Source: Rhinopomastus cyanomelas
Taxonomy: Eukaryota; Chordata; Aves; Bucerotiformes; Rhinopomastidae
Length of the DNA: 64,000 nt
Reading direction: 5' to 3'
NCBI GenBank assembly: GCA_013400115.1
Contig: VXBP01009331.1
Span: 124,001 to 188,000 of the forward strand
Shown: positions 1 to 12,024 of the stretch, in pieces
How positions within the stretch are numbered: the stretch's first letter is position 1
How the letters are laid out: each line of letters opens with the position of its first letter
Notes under the pieces: generated by a model
The model's input: the letters and a program-made list of their open reading frames with translations, nothing else
What the model was told of the DNA's origin: nothing
Databases searched by the model: none
Position numbers and translations under genes: made by a program

Positions 1-142
1 AGCAAGACAAGACTGAACAGTACTGTAGTTTTTTTTCCATTCAGTCCACTACATTTAAGCCCTCTCTTCAAGAATATCTTCAGTATTTCCTAAAATACAA
101 GCAGTAACAACCAAAATGGAACACAAGTAGAACACCACATAC

Positions 143-3100
143 AGTTTTCCTTGTATTTTGGAGGCTCCTGGAAGCGAATTGCAGCCAGAATCAAGAAAAG
201 CACACATGGCCAGAGAATTTCTGTGAGAGACAAGACCTGAAAAGGGAAATCAAAACATTGTCAGCACTAGAGAAACTAAGATTTGGGAACGAATCATTAC
301 AATCTGTGTGTCTTTTATTTAAGAAACCCATTCAATATTCCCTCTACAACTACCTGAGGGAAAACAAGATCATTAAAAGCAAATTAGTAATTAAGAGTTC
401 CTTTAAAACCATTTTGACTTTGTCAAATGCACTGATTGCTGAGTACAAAACTAGCTTCCAATTATTATATTCTAATGTAGCTAAAGCCGGTTTTATTGTG
501 TTTCTAGATACTTCCTGCTAGAAAACACAATGATTCTGACAACATGATAGCAGTGACATCCAGCTTTCCTTTACCTGAGCCTCCTGAGAAGCTAGCAGCA
601 TTCTGCCCCATGCTGTAACTCCTCATGCTCCTCAAAGCCAGTCCTTCCCTGGCCCCTGACCCTTTCTTTCACCTGCTGTCATCTTTGTTCAAAAGCTGCC
701 ACTGTCACTTCCAGAAGCATGAGTGGACCAATTGCACCCTCAGTCAGTTATCTGGGTCTGTCGATCCACCTGAAGGCAGGGAGACTCTACAGAGGCGCCT
801 GCACAGGCTGTGTCATAGAATCACAGAATCATTAGGGATTCAAAGGGACCTCGAAAGATCATCTACTCCAATCCCTTTGCCACAGTAGGATCACCTAGAC
901 CAAGTTGCACAGGAACACACATACAGGCGGATCTTAAACCTCTCCAAGAGAAGGAGACTCCACAATCCCCCGGGCAACCTGTTCCAGTGCTCCGTTACCC
1001 TCACTGGGAAGAAGTTCCTTCTCATATTTATATGGAACCTTCTATGTTCCACTTTACACCCATTGTGGACCAAGGCCTATAGTACGAGGCTGAACAAGGC
1101 CAAGCACTGGACGCTACACTCAGATCACAACACTGGTTGACAGAGAGCTGAATATGAACAAGCAGTGTGCCCAAGTGGCCAACAGCATCCTGGCTTGCCC
1201 AAGAAAGAAAGTGACCAGCAGGAGTAGGAAAGTGATTGTCTCTCTGTACTTGGCTCTGGCAAGGCATCATCTCAAGTTCTGGTTTCAGTTTTGGGCCCAT
1301 AACTACAAGAAGGACATTGAGGGACTGGAGCTTGTCCAAAGTTCACTGCAGTGAAGCCAGTGAAGTGCTTAGAGCACAAGTCTCACAGGGAACAGTTGAG
1401 GGAACTGGGATTGTATAGCCTGAAGGAAAAGAAGTTGAGGGAAGACTTCACTCCCTACAACTACCTGAAAGGAGGTTATAGCAATGTGGGTTTCAGTCTG
1501 TTCTCCTGTGTGGCAAACGATAGAGCCAAGAGAGATTTAGGTTGTATATTAGGAAAGAAGTTCTTTACAGAAAGGGTTATAAAGCATTGGAACAGGCTGC
1601 CCAAGTCTGTGGCAGAGTCATCATTTCTGGAAGTATTGAAAGACATAGATGTGGTGTTTAGGGCCATGGTTTAGTGGCAACCTGACAGAGCTAGGTTAAT
1701 AGCTGGATTTTATGATCTCAATAGGTATCTTCTAATCAAAACAGCACCGTGATTTTGAGAAAAATCTGATGGACTTGTTAACACAACCATTCTTTTTGTC
1801 TCCCTGCCTTCCAATTTCCAGGTTCACAATACAAGAGCACCCAAGCTGGCACAGTGTGGGGCACTCACATCTGGAACATTCTGAAAGAACTGCATACACA
1901 GAATGTGCTTGCACCTCCACAAAGATGATGCAAACTCCCACACATTGCACTGGGGGGGGAACCCAATAAAATCAAAACCCCCAAATTGCATCAATTTTCA
2001 GCTGCAAAACAGAAGAAACTGTCAACCAGCTAGCTTTCAAAATACTTCTGTACTCACTGATAAGAGCAGTAGAAAAGCATAAATGCTAAGCCCAGTAACA
2101 GAAACATAGTAGAAATGACAATGGACCACAACAAATATCTCCCAAGAGGGGCTAATAGCTTACCCAAAGCATATTGAGGGTATTTGTTTCTAAACTGATA
2201 GAGCAAATCAGACTGGAAAAGTGACCTCTAAATTTGGATAAGCTAGAAAAACACCAGATAAAATTAAGATAATGCTTAAGAACAAAATCCATTGATAGTC
2301 TTACTTGTGGAAAGTTCTACTCTGCTGAGCATGAAGAAAGGAACTAAGGGCTTCCTGGAATTTAGGGAATTTGCCATTCTGTACACTACAACCTGAATAC
2401 AAATCATCCAAAAAGGGGAGAAGTCCTCACAACAAGCTCAGATAAGGAATCAAGGCTGTAGAAGACCAGAGCCACAGCTACAGCCAGCTACTCCCTAAAG
2501 GGCAGGGATTTACAGGAGGTGCCAGACCAGTGGGATCTTTACTAGGCAGAACCTGTCCTGCAGTACCACAGCAAGACAAGGAGACTGAGTAATAGCAACA
2601 AGCAGAGTACAGAGCTCTAGGAGAGTCTGCAATGAAAAAAACCAGACCTACATTCAAGCCAAGAAACCAACCTGCAAACCATGGTCATACCCAGCAAAAT
2701 GTCAGAGAGTCCTCCAATTAGAGCAGAATCCACAAAAATACAAAGCTGAACCAGAAACCCTTCCACTTGCCACATACTGTATAAACAACATTTAAGAGAT
2801 GCAGTGATAAAACTCCAACCAGTATAGATGCCTAGTGGTGTATACCTCCTGAGCTTCTAGAATCTGTAGTACAGAAGCAAAAGCTTCTGTTCTGAAGAAA
2901 TGAGACTAGAAATGCGATAGTATCTTCTACAGAACTGCAATTTCAAGCCCCAACTGATGTCCAAATGTACACATTACACTGTGTTGCCATTTAACCATAT
3001 TAATAGGCACTGATGCCTGTCTGAATCTCAGTCAAAACACCTACCCTTTACAGAGCACTTATGTCTTTCTCTGTGTAGTATCAACTCATCATACACAACA

Positions 3101-4676
3101 TTCCTGCCACGTTGTTTGCTCAACAGACCAATCTTGATTTCCAGCCCTATCTGCTGATAAGTAGTAATGAGAAGACAATTGCATTCTCTAGATTGGTCTA
3201 TACAATAAAACACTGAAGCACATAAAATCTTTCAGGAGATGATTCTCTCTTCAGATTCACAACGGTCTGACCTTCTCCGTGCATAGGTGGATGATCCACC
3301 TGATTTGTCCTTGCCTGACTGTGCATGAAGTGCCTTCAAGGTTTGACGTTTGTACAATGAACACATACTGCTGTGTTGGAAGTTCCACAGGGCAGGTTCT
3401 GGCTATGAACAGGCAGTATTAAGTTTGGTTTGGTACAAGTTTGGGTTGGGTAATTCATTGTAATTCCTCATTTGGGAATTTCTTAGTGAGCTATGTATTC
3501 AGGACAGTTGCCAATCAGACAAACTTAAAGCTGTCATGAATTAAAAACTTTCATCAATTAAGGTTTTGACCTTCAAATCTACATGAGGGAAAAGTGGACA
3601 GAACAGGAAGGAAAATGATCAGCATGGAGGGGAACAGGAGATAGAAGAGAAATTTGTCCACTGACTGAAGTACAAGGACCAGAGTACACAGAAGTGTTTA
3701 GGAATGGAAAAGAGCATACCCAACATTATCTCTATCCAAAAATGCCTTTCATATTAAAAAAAAAAAAAAATCACTAAAAATCATTTGGAGAAGAAATAAT
3801 CATTCTAAATCAAAATTTTACTTAAGTGAAATATTTCTGAAAGGAAAGGCTGTGTGTTAATTTAGTTGAGGTTATCCTCTCTGAAGCAGACAACATGCCT
3901 CATTGCAAATCCACAGATCACCACAGGCAAGGGAAATCAGTGAGAAACTATTAATTGGAGTGACTTTTTTTTTCCCCACAGAAATGCTCTCTCACTTCAT
4001 AAAATCCACTTCCTTCTACCTTAAATTTTGAAAACATATCAGTACAAGTGAAAAAATGACATCTCAACTCATAGTGGAGTATTATTTTATTTTTGACTGC
4101 CGTTGAAGTAGTTGTCACAATTTTCCGCACGCTGGAATTTGAAAGGTTAAATTAGTGGAGACAAAAGGAAATTTAGCAGCAGATACAGTTTTGATTTACA
4201 ATCCTAGCATTCCCCATACCTACATTTTGATCACAATTGTGCCAGGTTTCCTACATTACCAATGAGCACTTGTAGGGTAAAGAAAATCTTTTTTCACCCT
4301 CACCACTGCTACAAGCACTGCTGGCACATAAAGAAAATGGCTCTTCAAAAACTGTGTGTAATTTCTGTATCATTTGCAAATGGGAAAGCATTTACATATT
4401 CAGTCATTTAGAACTTAAAATATGTTGATTTTTCTCTACTTGTGTTTTCAATATCTAGAAGACCGAGGCAAAACAAGAACCCATAGCAGTCAGCCTATCT
4501 TTAACAATCTGCAGTGAAAATGGAAAATCAATAGAGACAATCTCTTCAACAGATACTGAAAGAAAATCTAAAATACTCCTTTTTTCTTACAATTTCAAAG
4601 AACTCACCGGTTGCCTCACACGGCAGAGCCAATTCTTCCAAAACAGAGCTTTGAACTGGCGTACAGCATGCCCCAT
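143..4676 (-). CDS. ABCA13: ABCA13-like ABC transporter, first two coding exons (partial gene)
   Basis: Two minus-strand exons join in frame. Exon 1 (4676 down to 4608, 23 codons) starts MGHAVRQFKALFWKNWLCRV, has G at -3 and +4 of the ATG, and ends at a GTGAG donor. Exon 2 (236 down to 143, 94 nt) follows a pyrimidine-AG acceptor. It encodes a hydrophobic stretch (LTEILWPCVLFLILAAIRF) and then QEPPKYKEN, and ends one base into a Cys codon at a GTATG donor. Known: ABCA-family transporters begin with a short cytosolic 'LLWKNW' segment followed by the first membrane helix, and the RFQEPP-Y block and exon break fit ABCA13 better than ABCA12. ABCA13 is a very large lipid-type transporter; its exofacial domain, other helices and ATPase domains would lie left of position 1. 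The 4.37-kb intron 1 holds a CR1 pair. No promoter is obvious upstream. The family is sure; the exact paralogue is likely. Confidence 0.75.
813..1065 (-). mobile_element. CR1 LINE 3' fragment
   Basis: Begins with the reverse complement of the CR1 3' terminus (tcatagaatcacagaatcat), followed by the conserved 3'UTR and the end of ORF2. It is 5'-truncated and lies in ABCA13 intron 1, abutting an opposite CR1. Confidence 0.9.
1076..1731 (+). mobile_element. CR1 LINE fragment, ORF2 C-terminus to 3' end
   Basis: Frames carry decayed copies of the conserved CR1 ORF2 C-terminal blocks (MNKQCAQVANSIL, VIKHWNRLPKSVAESSFLEV). The reading frame is broken several times, so the element is dead. It is oriented opposite to the preceding copy. 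Confidence 0.85.
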
Positions 4677-5204
4677 AACGTCTGTTCTCTCCTTCACCCA
4701 CTGGCAGAGTGTCTTCTTAGGGACTTTTTAACTCAGATTCATCTCGCCAAGCATTCTGAACATGTAATACAGACACTATTAATTCCAGCACTAGAGAATG
4801 GTGCAAGAGATTTGCCTGCTTGCTGAAAAAAGATGAGATTATGTTTCTGCCTCTTGTTTCGCATTCATTGAGGAATCTCATCTTTCCATTTGCTTCTCAG
4901 TGCGGTGAACAGTGAGGCGATGGGTTTGTACAAGTGCCTTAAGGGTGCTTGACTCTGCAGCACACATTCTGAATTTGTTTTAACTTTTGTAGAATAAGAA
5001 TGAACACAAATAACAAGAAGAAAGAACATTTAACACACATTTGTCTTTTTACAAAGGTGGGTGGCTTTCTGTCACTGCACTATAAATGTCATTTTGCAGG
5101 CATATGCTCAGATTTTGGGGGGGGAAGAATGATCATAGGAAACTAAATGCACTCTGCACCCACATACCCCTGTAAATGCCTGTATACTTCTAGAAGACCC
5201 TTTA
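4677..5204. other. Sequence immediately upstream of ABCA13 start
   Basis: This region should hold 5'UTR or promoter sequence for the minus-strand ABCA13-like gene, or intron if a non-coding exon lies further upstream. I see no TATA box or CpG cluster and nothing else identifiable. Confidence 0.3.
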
Positions 5205-5597
5205 ATCACAGAATTGCAGACATTTAAGGATTGGAAGGGACCTGGAAAGATCATCTAGTTCAATCCCCCTGCAACAGCAGGATCACCTAGACCAAGTCGA
5301 ACAGGAACATATCCAGGTGAGTTTTAAACGTCCTAGAGAAGGAGATTCCACAATCTCCCTGGGCAGCCTCACTGGGAAGAAGTTCCTTCTCATAATATGT
5401 GTGGAACTTAAATTCATTGCCCCTTGTCCTTGTCAACAGATGACACTGAGCAGAGCTCTATCCTCCTGACACCCACCCTTCACATATTTATAAATATTAA
5501 TGAGTCACCTCTCAGTTTCCATTTCTCCAAGCTCAAGAGACCCAGGTCCCTCAGCCTTTCCTCACCATGGGGGGTGTTCAACTCCCTCCATCATTTA
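5205..5597 (-). mobile_element. CR1 LINE 3' fragment
   Basis: Starts with a CR1 3'-end reverse complement (tcacagaattgcagacattt) and runs into the ORF2 C-terminal region. The middle has a short internal deletion around 5368, where the usual 'gttccagtgctctgtcac' block is missing. Its 5' end faces the plus-strand CR1 that follows. Confidence 0.88.
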
Positions 5598-5651
5598 AGT
5601 CCACAACTAGTACTGTGATTGTCCCATTGTATCATAAAATCACTTATTTTC

Positions 5652-6458
5652 AGCAAGATCTGGACAGGCTAGAGATCTGGGCAGAGAGAAATTGAATGAG
5701 GTATAACAAGGGTAATTGTAGCGTCTTGCATCTGGGCAAGAACAACCCCAGGTACCACTATAGGCTGGGGACTGAGCCGTTGGAGAGCAGTGTAGGAGAA
5801 AGGGACGTGAGGGTCCTGGTGGACAGCAGGAGGACTATGAGCCAGCAGTGTGCTTTTGTGGGCAAGAAGGCAAATGGCATCCTGGAATGGATCAGAAAGA
5901 GGGTGTTTATCAGATCGAAAGAGGTTCTTCTTCCCCTCTACTCTGCCCTGGAGAGACCACATATGGAATATTGTGTCCAGTTCTGGGCCCCTGAGTTCAA
6001 GAGGGATGTGGAGCTGCTGGAGGGAGTCCAGCATAGAGCAACAAGGATGATGAAGAAAGTGGAACACCTCCCTTATGAGGAGAGGCTGAGGGAGCTGGGT
6101 CTCTTTAGCTTGGAGAAGAGGAGACTGAGGGGTGATCTAAATATGTGAAGGGTGGATGTCAAGAGGATGGAACCAGGCTATTCTCAATGGCATCTAGTGA
6201 TAGGACGAGGGGCAATGGATGTAAGTGGAACATAAGAGGTTTCTCATAAATATGAGAAGAAACTTCTTCCCAGTGGGGATTACAGAGCACTGGAACAGTC
6301 TGCCCAGGGAAGCTGTGGAGTCTCCTTCACTGGAGAAGTTTAAGATCCTCCTGTTCGTGTTCCTGTGTGACTTGGTCTAGGTGAACCTGCTGCAGCAGGG
6401 ATATTGGAGTAGATGATCTTTTGAGGTCCCTTCCAATCCCTAATGATTCTGTGATTTT
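5652..6458 (+). mobile_element. CR1 LINE fragment with 150-aa ORF2 C-terminal frame
   Basis: An open frame at 5696-6148 encodes CR1 ORF2 blocks downstream of the reverse transcriptase core: LHLGKNNP, MSQQCAF, LPLYSALERPHMEYCVQFWA and YEERLRELGLFSLEKRRLRG. It ends with 'ccctaatgattctgtgatt'. The catalytic core is absent, so this is not a functional gene. Together with the preceding minus-strand copy it forms a large inverted repeat. Confidence 0.9.
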
Positions 6459-6519
6459 ATCTTTTAAAGTCTGCATGACATTTCTTTCTCCTTTAGCAGT
6501 ATAAATTACATATGTAAAG

Positions 6520-6850
6520 GTGGAATCATAGAAACATAAATGTTAGGTTTGGAAGGGGTCTTTAAAGGTCATCTAGTCCAAGCCCCCTACAACAAGCAGG
6601 AGCATCTCTAACTGGAACAGATTGCCCAGAGCCCCATCCAGCCTGACCTTGAACGTTCCCAGGGATGGGGCCTCCATCCAGGCATCTACCACCCTCGGTT
6701 AAAGAACTTTTTCCTCATGTCCAGCCTAAATTGCCCTTTTCCAGCTTCAAACCATAACCCTTTGTCCTACCCTTGTGCAGTTCTTCCCCAGCCCTCTGGC
6801 AGGCCCCTCACAAGGCGGGTAGTGATTTGTTTGAACTTCTGGGCAGCTCT
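6520..6850 (-). mobile_element. CR1 LINE 3' fragment, different subfamily
   Basis: Begins 'ggaatcatagaaacataaat' and contains the 'gatggggcctccatccaggc' 3'UTR block typical of a distinct CR1 subfamily. The divergence suggests an older insertion. Confidence 0.85.
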
Positions 6851-8180
6851 AGAAATTTTATTCTTGTAATATGACAGGCCAATAGTACATGGAAATTTTT
6901 CTCTAATTAACAATCTTAGCACCAACAAGAAGCACCTGGAATCAGGTTTCTGCATCGTTTAATACCAGCTCTGTCTTTTCCTGCTGCTGGTTTTTGCACG
7001 TAGCCTGAGCAAAATCATTGCATTACTCTTTCTTCTACCATTGTTTCAGATTTAATGTTGCCCTGTCCAGTGACATCCTTTCTTTCCAGGCAGAAGAATT
7101 TTTAAACTGTAATTTAATTCATACTCTGCAGTATAATATTAAGTGGTACTTATTTCAGAAAAAGAATGTGTATATTTAAGTCACTTCAGCTTAAAAACTG
7201 AGAAACTTTCAAGGGAAAGCAAACCTCAGTGTCTTGTTGCACACAATAATGGTGTCATCACATCACAGAAGAGTGCTTTTTTGTATTTGGCTGTTGCAGC
7301 AGATACAATCCCCAAAGCAGTTTGTCACTCTGCAGTATGGGGTGCTGCATCCAGAACAGAACTGCCTGCCAATGGGCAAATCTAATGGAAGTAGCAGAGA
7401 GGTCAAACACTCATCTGTTCCCCCTTGAATCCACTCTCACTTGCCGATTAAGCAAATCCAGGCTTAAGGTATTCGTCAGTAACCTCCTCAATATCATTAT
7501 GGCTTTTGTTGCAGTCTCCTTACCCAGTAGCCAGTGCTTTACCAAAACTGTCAGCTGCGGCTTAGTTATAATCATTGACCCCATCTGCTGCTTCTCTGCA
7601 ACTATAACCACTCCAGTTGGCTACATCAATTCTTAAAGCTGCTACGTGTGTGGCTGTATCCACCAAAAAGTAAGTGGGGTCTTAAAAGGTCATAAAGGGA
7701 AAGTAATCAACGGATCCCCCCTCCCATTGTCTCTAAGCATTCTTACGGGGATCCAAGCTGATTAATATTGCTTTAGGTACTGCCAGGGCTGAGGGCTCAA
7801 CGTGCTGGGGAGCGATGCTAGAAGGAGCTGATTAGGCTGGGGGATATGTCCTTCCTTATCCATAGGTGTTGAAACAGGGACCACAGGTCTTTCTTAAAAT
7901 TTGTGTTAAACTGGTAAATTGCATTGTACTAATCTTTTATTTTTTTACTCTAAAGTGCTGACATATAACTTCTGTCCAAGGCTCCTCAATAATGAAGGAA
8001 GCTCCACTGTATGTTTTCTCTGCCCATGATATCTTACGGGAGGAACTGCATGTATAAGATAAGTGCAAAACCATAGCCAGAGCCAGCCTGAAACTGCAGA
8101 GGTTTTCAAAACAGGATGGACAATGCACAAAGATGTGACAGAGCCTGGAGTTCACCTAGAGGACAGGTGAGGAAGTGGAG
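6851..8180. other. Unique intergenic sequence
   Basis: No recognisable exon, RNA gene or repeat. A minus-strand ORF near 7411-7611 and a plus-strand frame near 7322-7636 show no family match that I can recall. Confidence 0.4.
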
Positions 8181-8590
8181 ATCACAGAATCACAGGATTA
8201 CTGAGACTGGAAAAGACCTCTGGTCCTTGACTATGACCTAACATCACCACATCGGCCAGACCAGGGCACTAAGTGCCACAACCAGTCTATCCTTAAACAC
8301 CTCCAGGGATGGAGAGTCCACCACTGTCCTGGACAAGCCATTCCTGTGTCTGATCACCTTTTCTGTAAGGAAGGGCTTCCTAACATCCAATCTGACCCTC
8401 CCCTGGCACAGCTTGAGGCTCTGCCCTCTCGTCCTGTCGCTACTTGCCTGGGAGAAAAGTCTGACCCCCCACCTGAATACAGTTTCTCTTCAGGTAGTTG
8501 TAGAGAGGTCCCCCTTGAGTCTTCTCTTCTCCAGGCTAAACACCCCAGCTCCCTCAGCCTCTCCTCATCAGACTCCCTGCAGTCCGTTCA
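8181..8590 (-). mobile_element. CR1 LINE 3' fragment
   Basis: Starts 'atcacagaatcacaggatta' and continues through the 'gacctaacatcaccac' and 'ctgtgtctgatcacc' subfamily blocks. A CpG-rich patch begins at its 5' end. Confidence 0.88.
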
Positions 8591-8611
8591 TCAGACGGAG
8601 ACCATCTCAAT

Positions 8612-8800
8612 GAGTAAACGACCCCGGGGGCCTGCAGCGATGAATTTAGGCCATAAGGTGGAGACAGAGACCATGCGATGGCCCGGACAGCTTTCTGCCG
8701 TTTCGCGCGCTTTACGTTGATAATCTCGGGGGATTTTAATGAATCATCCGTTCGGAGATCGGGCGGCGCACTTATGGTGGAGAATCTCCTGTGGAACCCC
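8612..8800. promoter_or_regulatory. Isolated CpG-rich patch, candidate regulatory element
   Basis: Roughly 17 CpG dinucleotides fall within about 175 bp (for example 'cgtttcgcgcgctttacg' and 'atcgggcggcgc'), in a neighbourhood otherwise nearly free of CpG. It lies about 4 kb upstream of the ABCA13 start and 4.7 kb beyond the CCT5 3' end. It could be a distal promoter or first non-coding exon of ABCA13, an enhancer, or a relic of an unrecognised GC-rich repeat. Function is inferred from composition only. Confidence 0.35.
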
Positions 8801-9184
8801 AGCGCAGGGAATAAAGAATGTCTGCTCAACAGACTCTTCTGTTCTGCTGGGTTATAAATTTTCAGCAAATCAAGATTTAACTAGTTCCTCTAGAGTGGCT
8901 GTCGGAAGCCAAACTATCAGTTCCCGAGGAATCCCCCTTTCCCACACCCTCCGCACATAACAAGTTTAATCTGGTGCCAAAAGACCTCTTCCCTTCAACC
9001 AACAGTTGATCTGGTTTCTCATCCCAGCAAACTGCAGATCTAGCTTTGCTCACCCCCACCATGAAGCCCATTTTTCATCTGTAACCACGTAATTCCTGTG
9101 TCAGGTCTCCCTTTGTCCTAATACCCTGTTGTTGTTGTTGTTTCCTCTACCTCAGGCATTTCACAGCCTGTCCTGAAGCTGTAC

Positions 9185-9683
9185 TGCATATACTGCTCAG
9201 TTTTGGGCACCTCCATACAACAAAGACTTTGAGGTGCTGGAGTGGGTTGAAAGAAAAGCAGTGAAGCTGGTGAAGGTCCTGGAGGACAGGTCTGATGAGG
9301 AGCAGCTGAGAAAACTGGGACTGCTTATTCTGGAGAAAAGAAGATTAACAGAAGACCTTATTGCTCTTTACAAGTACTTGACCGGAGGTTATAGAGAGGT
9401 GGGAGTCAGTCATCTCTTCCAGGTCACCAGCAACAGAATAAGATAAAATGGCCTCAAGCTGTGCTAGGGGAGAAAATACATCTTCCCTGACAGAGTGGTC
9501 AGGGATTGGAACAGGCTGCCCAGGGTGGGCGTGCAGTCATCATCCCTGGAGGTGTTCAAAAACCATGTAGATCTCATGGCTGAAAACATGGTTTAGTGGG
9601 CAGGGTAGGGCTGGGTTGATGGTTGGACTTGATGATCTTGGAGTTCTCTTCCAACCTTAATGATTCTACAACTCTACGACATA
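9185..9683 (+). mobile_element. CR1 LINE 3' fragment
   Basis: Encodes decayed ORF2 C-terminal blocks (LRKLGLLILEKRRLTEDLIALY) and ends with the 3'UTR 'cttgatgatcttggagttct' and an ATTCTACAACTCTACGA-like tail. Confidence 0.88.
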
Positions 9684-9687
9684 AATG

Positions 9688-9945
9688 TCTGTCCTGGTTT
9701 CAGCTGGAGTTGTTTTCTTTCTAGTAGCTGGTACAGTGCTGTTTCTTGGATTTAGGAAGAGACTAATAATTTGCTGATAATGCACTGATGATTTAATTAT
9801 TTTTAAGGTATGTTTATACTAAGTTCCAGCTTTTCTTACTGCCTTGTCAGTGGAGACTGGGGGTGCACACGGAGCTGGGAGGGAATGAGCCAGAACAGCT
9901 TATCCAAAGGAGCCAAAGGCATGGTCATGCCATTGTGCCACAGGG
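9688..9945 (+). mobile_element. Avian ERVL-type LTR, 5' portion
   Basis: Begins with the avian LTR start 'tgtcctggtttcagctggag', followed by 'tagctggtacagtgctgt' and the 'ggggtgcacacggagctggg' block. It loses similarity after about 9945, so only the U3 part remains. No retroviral coding sequence is attached. The family name is from memory of avian LTRs. Confidence 0.65.
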
Positions 9946-11512
9946 AGAAGGAACTCCCAAAGGGCAGCCTTAGCTCAAAGTTGTGCAGCCTGGGTGGTTT
10001 CTGGAGCCAGTCAGTTTAGTTTAGGTAGGTCTGGGTCTACGTATCCTAACATCCAGGTGCCTTTACAATACAGAGAGATGGCAGACCTGCATGTTAGCAA
10101 GATTGCTGGACTTGCTCCACATAAGACCCCACCTGCAGTTGCCTGTAAGCTTGTCAGATCAGATCATTTGCACGGGAACTGCTTGTTTTATGAGGCATCT
10201 TTCTCCACATAGCACATGAAGTGAGAAGCCCAGCCTTTGGTAGACTCTGCAGCTGCTGTGGATCAAGTGTGAGTGGGAGGGACAGAGAGAGATCTTTGTG
10301 CTGTGTCCCTGGCAGCCTGCAAAGGAGAACATTGCGTCAGCATGTTGATGCAAGAGACCAGAGAAGGAAAGGAACCCAGGAATGCAGCAGGAGAGACAGA
10401 ACAAGGCTGTGAAAAGCCAGTGCCTAACAGTAGAACCAGAATTAGCAGGATGAAGAGGCAGCATCAGGGACCTCAGGAGATATGAAAGCCTGGATTTAGA
10501 GGGCTCAAGTAACAGAGTCCTTTACAGGAATTCAGAAAGATTTATGTCTTGCTGATGACACGTGTGATACCAGTGATGCTGAGAAGCACCTGCAGGGCTA
10601 TCCAGCTGAAGCAGTCTGGCTGCAGCAATGACAGGCACACACTGGCCTCAGCAGTGAACAGAGCAGTGAGCAGCTCCAGAAGGGCCTGTGACCCCCAGCC
10701 CAAAGCCCAAAGCCCTGCACAATCAGGTTGGGCTCTGATATCTTGACAGTTACAAACACAGCAAGACTGATTTGAATACCAGTGTTTGTCTCCCAAGCCC
10801 TCATGTTTCAGAAATAACCACGTTGGGTTTGACCAGAGGCAGACCAAAGCACAGACTCATGGCACTGGTGTTCCCGCTGTCCTGTCACACCATAGATTCA
10901 GTCACTCAGGCTGTGAAGCGCACCAGGTCTTGCTGCAGGGGATCCATTCATTTGATTTAATACTTTCAGTTCTGTGTTACATGCTGTGATCAAAGTCATT
11001 TATCCTTCAATTGCCTGGATGCAACAATTATCAGGCATACTGACATTCAATGTGTTTTAGAGTAGTCCAAGCCCCTAAAAGACTTTCCCTTCTAATCATA
11101 GTGCCATCACCAAGCTTCACACTTCCCATGCTAAGATGTAGTTGAACATTAATAAGTGTTTATACACAGAGCACAAAACCTTCATTTCCTTAAGTCAGAT
11201 GAGAAAACCCACAGGATCTCATGATATTGAAAACAAATGGTCCTAGAAGCTTCTGAATTAATTGGGCAGCTTATAGTCCAACCCTGCCTTTTAAGAAAAA
11301 AACCAACCCAACAGACAAACTGACACACCACCATCTAACTCTAATCCTGACCAAGTTTCCATTCACACATCCTCAAAAATTACCAGCACTTCACTCTGGA
11401 GGCCTGTCCAGTGTTGCTGGTGGTAAGCTCCAGGTTGCTGTGAACCAACAGCACATATCACTTACATAGAACAACCAAACCCCCACACACACTCACACAG
11501 ACAGGACAGACA
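9946..11512. other. Unique intergenic sequence
   Basis: Several overlapping ORFs of 60-100 codons occur on both strands around 10.2-10.9 kb. None resembles a family I know and none has convincing splice context. Nothing else identified. Confidence 0.4.
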
Positions 11513-11514
11513 GG

Positions 11515-12024
11515 CTGGCTTTCTCCTTTTGCAGTAGCTGCTACAGCACTGTGCTCTAAATTTGTGAGCAAAACTGTGCTGAAAAACAATATTTTATAAT
11601 ATAGTAATATTAATTACTATAATATAGTACTATCTCCATTACTGAGCAGCACTTGTGCAGTATCAAGGCCACCACTGCATCTCACACTGTTCCTGTCCTA
11701 TGACAAGCAGGCTAGGTCTGCCCAAGGGTGGGGAGAGGGTACGGCTGGGGAGGTGAGAGCCCTTGCTCAGCTGTAAAAGGCTGGGAAAAAGGAAGGAACA
11801 CATGAACTGATAGAGTTTGTGTCTTTCCAAAGCCCTGCTTCCCTGAAGAGGGCTGAACACTGGCCCACCACTGGGAAGTGGTGGATTTGCTTCCTCATGT
11901 GGCTTTTGCTGTATCTGTTAAACTGCCCTTATGTCAGCCCCTGAGATCCCCCACTCCTGCCCTGTAGGTGAGTGACCAAGTAGCTGTGTGGTGCATCACT
12001 GCCTGCCACAGTTAAATCATGACA
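11515..12024 (+). mobile_element. Avian ERVL-type solo LTR, near full length
   Basis: Matches in order the landmarks of a common avian LTR: 'gtagctgctacagcactgtg', 'gagcagcacttgtgcagta', 'ccctgcttccctgaagaggg', 'actgggaagtggtggatttg', 'ctgttaaactgcccttatgt', 'agctgtgtggtgcatcactg' and the terminal 'gttaaatcatgaca'. An AT-rich palindromic insertion lies near 11590-11631. No internal viral genes flank it, so it is a solo LTR. Confidence 0.7.

Larger units (their letters stand above)
237..4607 (-). other. ABCA13 intron 1, mostly unique sequence
   Basis: This intron separates the first two ABCA13 exons. Apart from the two CR1 copies at about 813-1731 it looks like AT-rich unique sequence: a 15-A run near 3756 and short T runs, with no convincing exon, RNA gene or element. 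Short ORFs here have no coding character. Confidence 0.6.

Noticed and set aside
4611..4826. 71-codon plus-strand ORF
   Set aside because: It is the antisense shadow of ABCA13 coding exon 1.
10159..10847. Pair of 101-codon minus-strand ORFs
   Set aside because: Opposed by equally long plus-strand ORFs and no recognisable domain.
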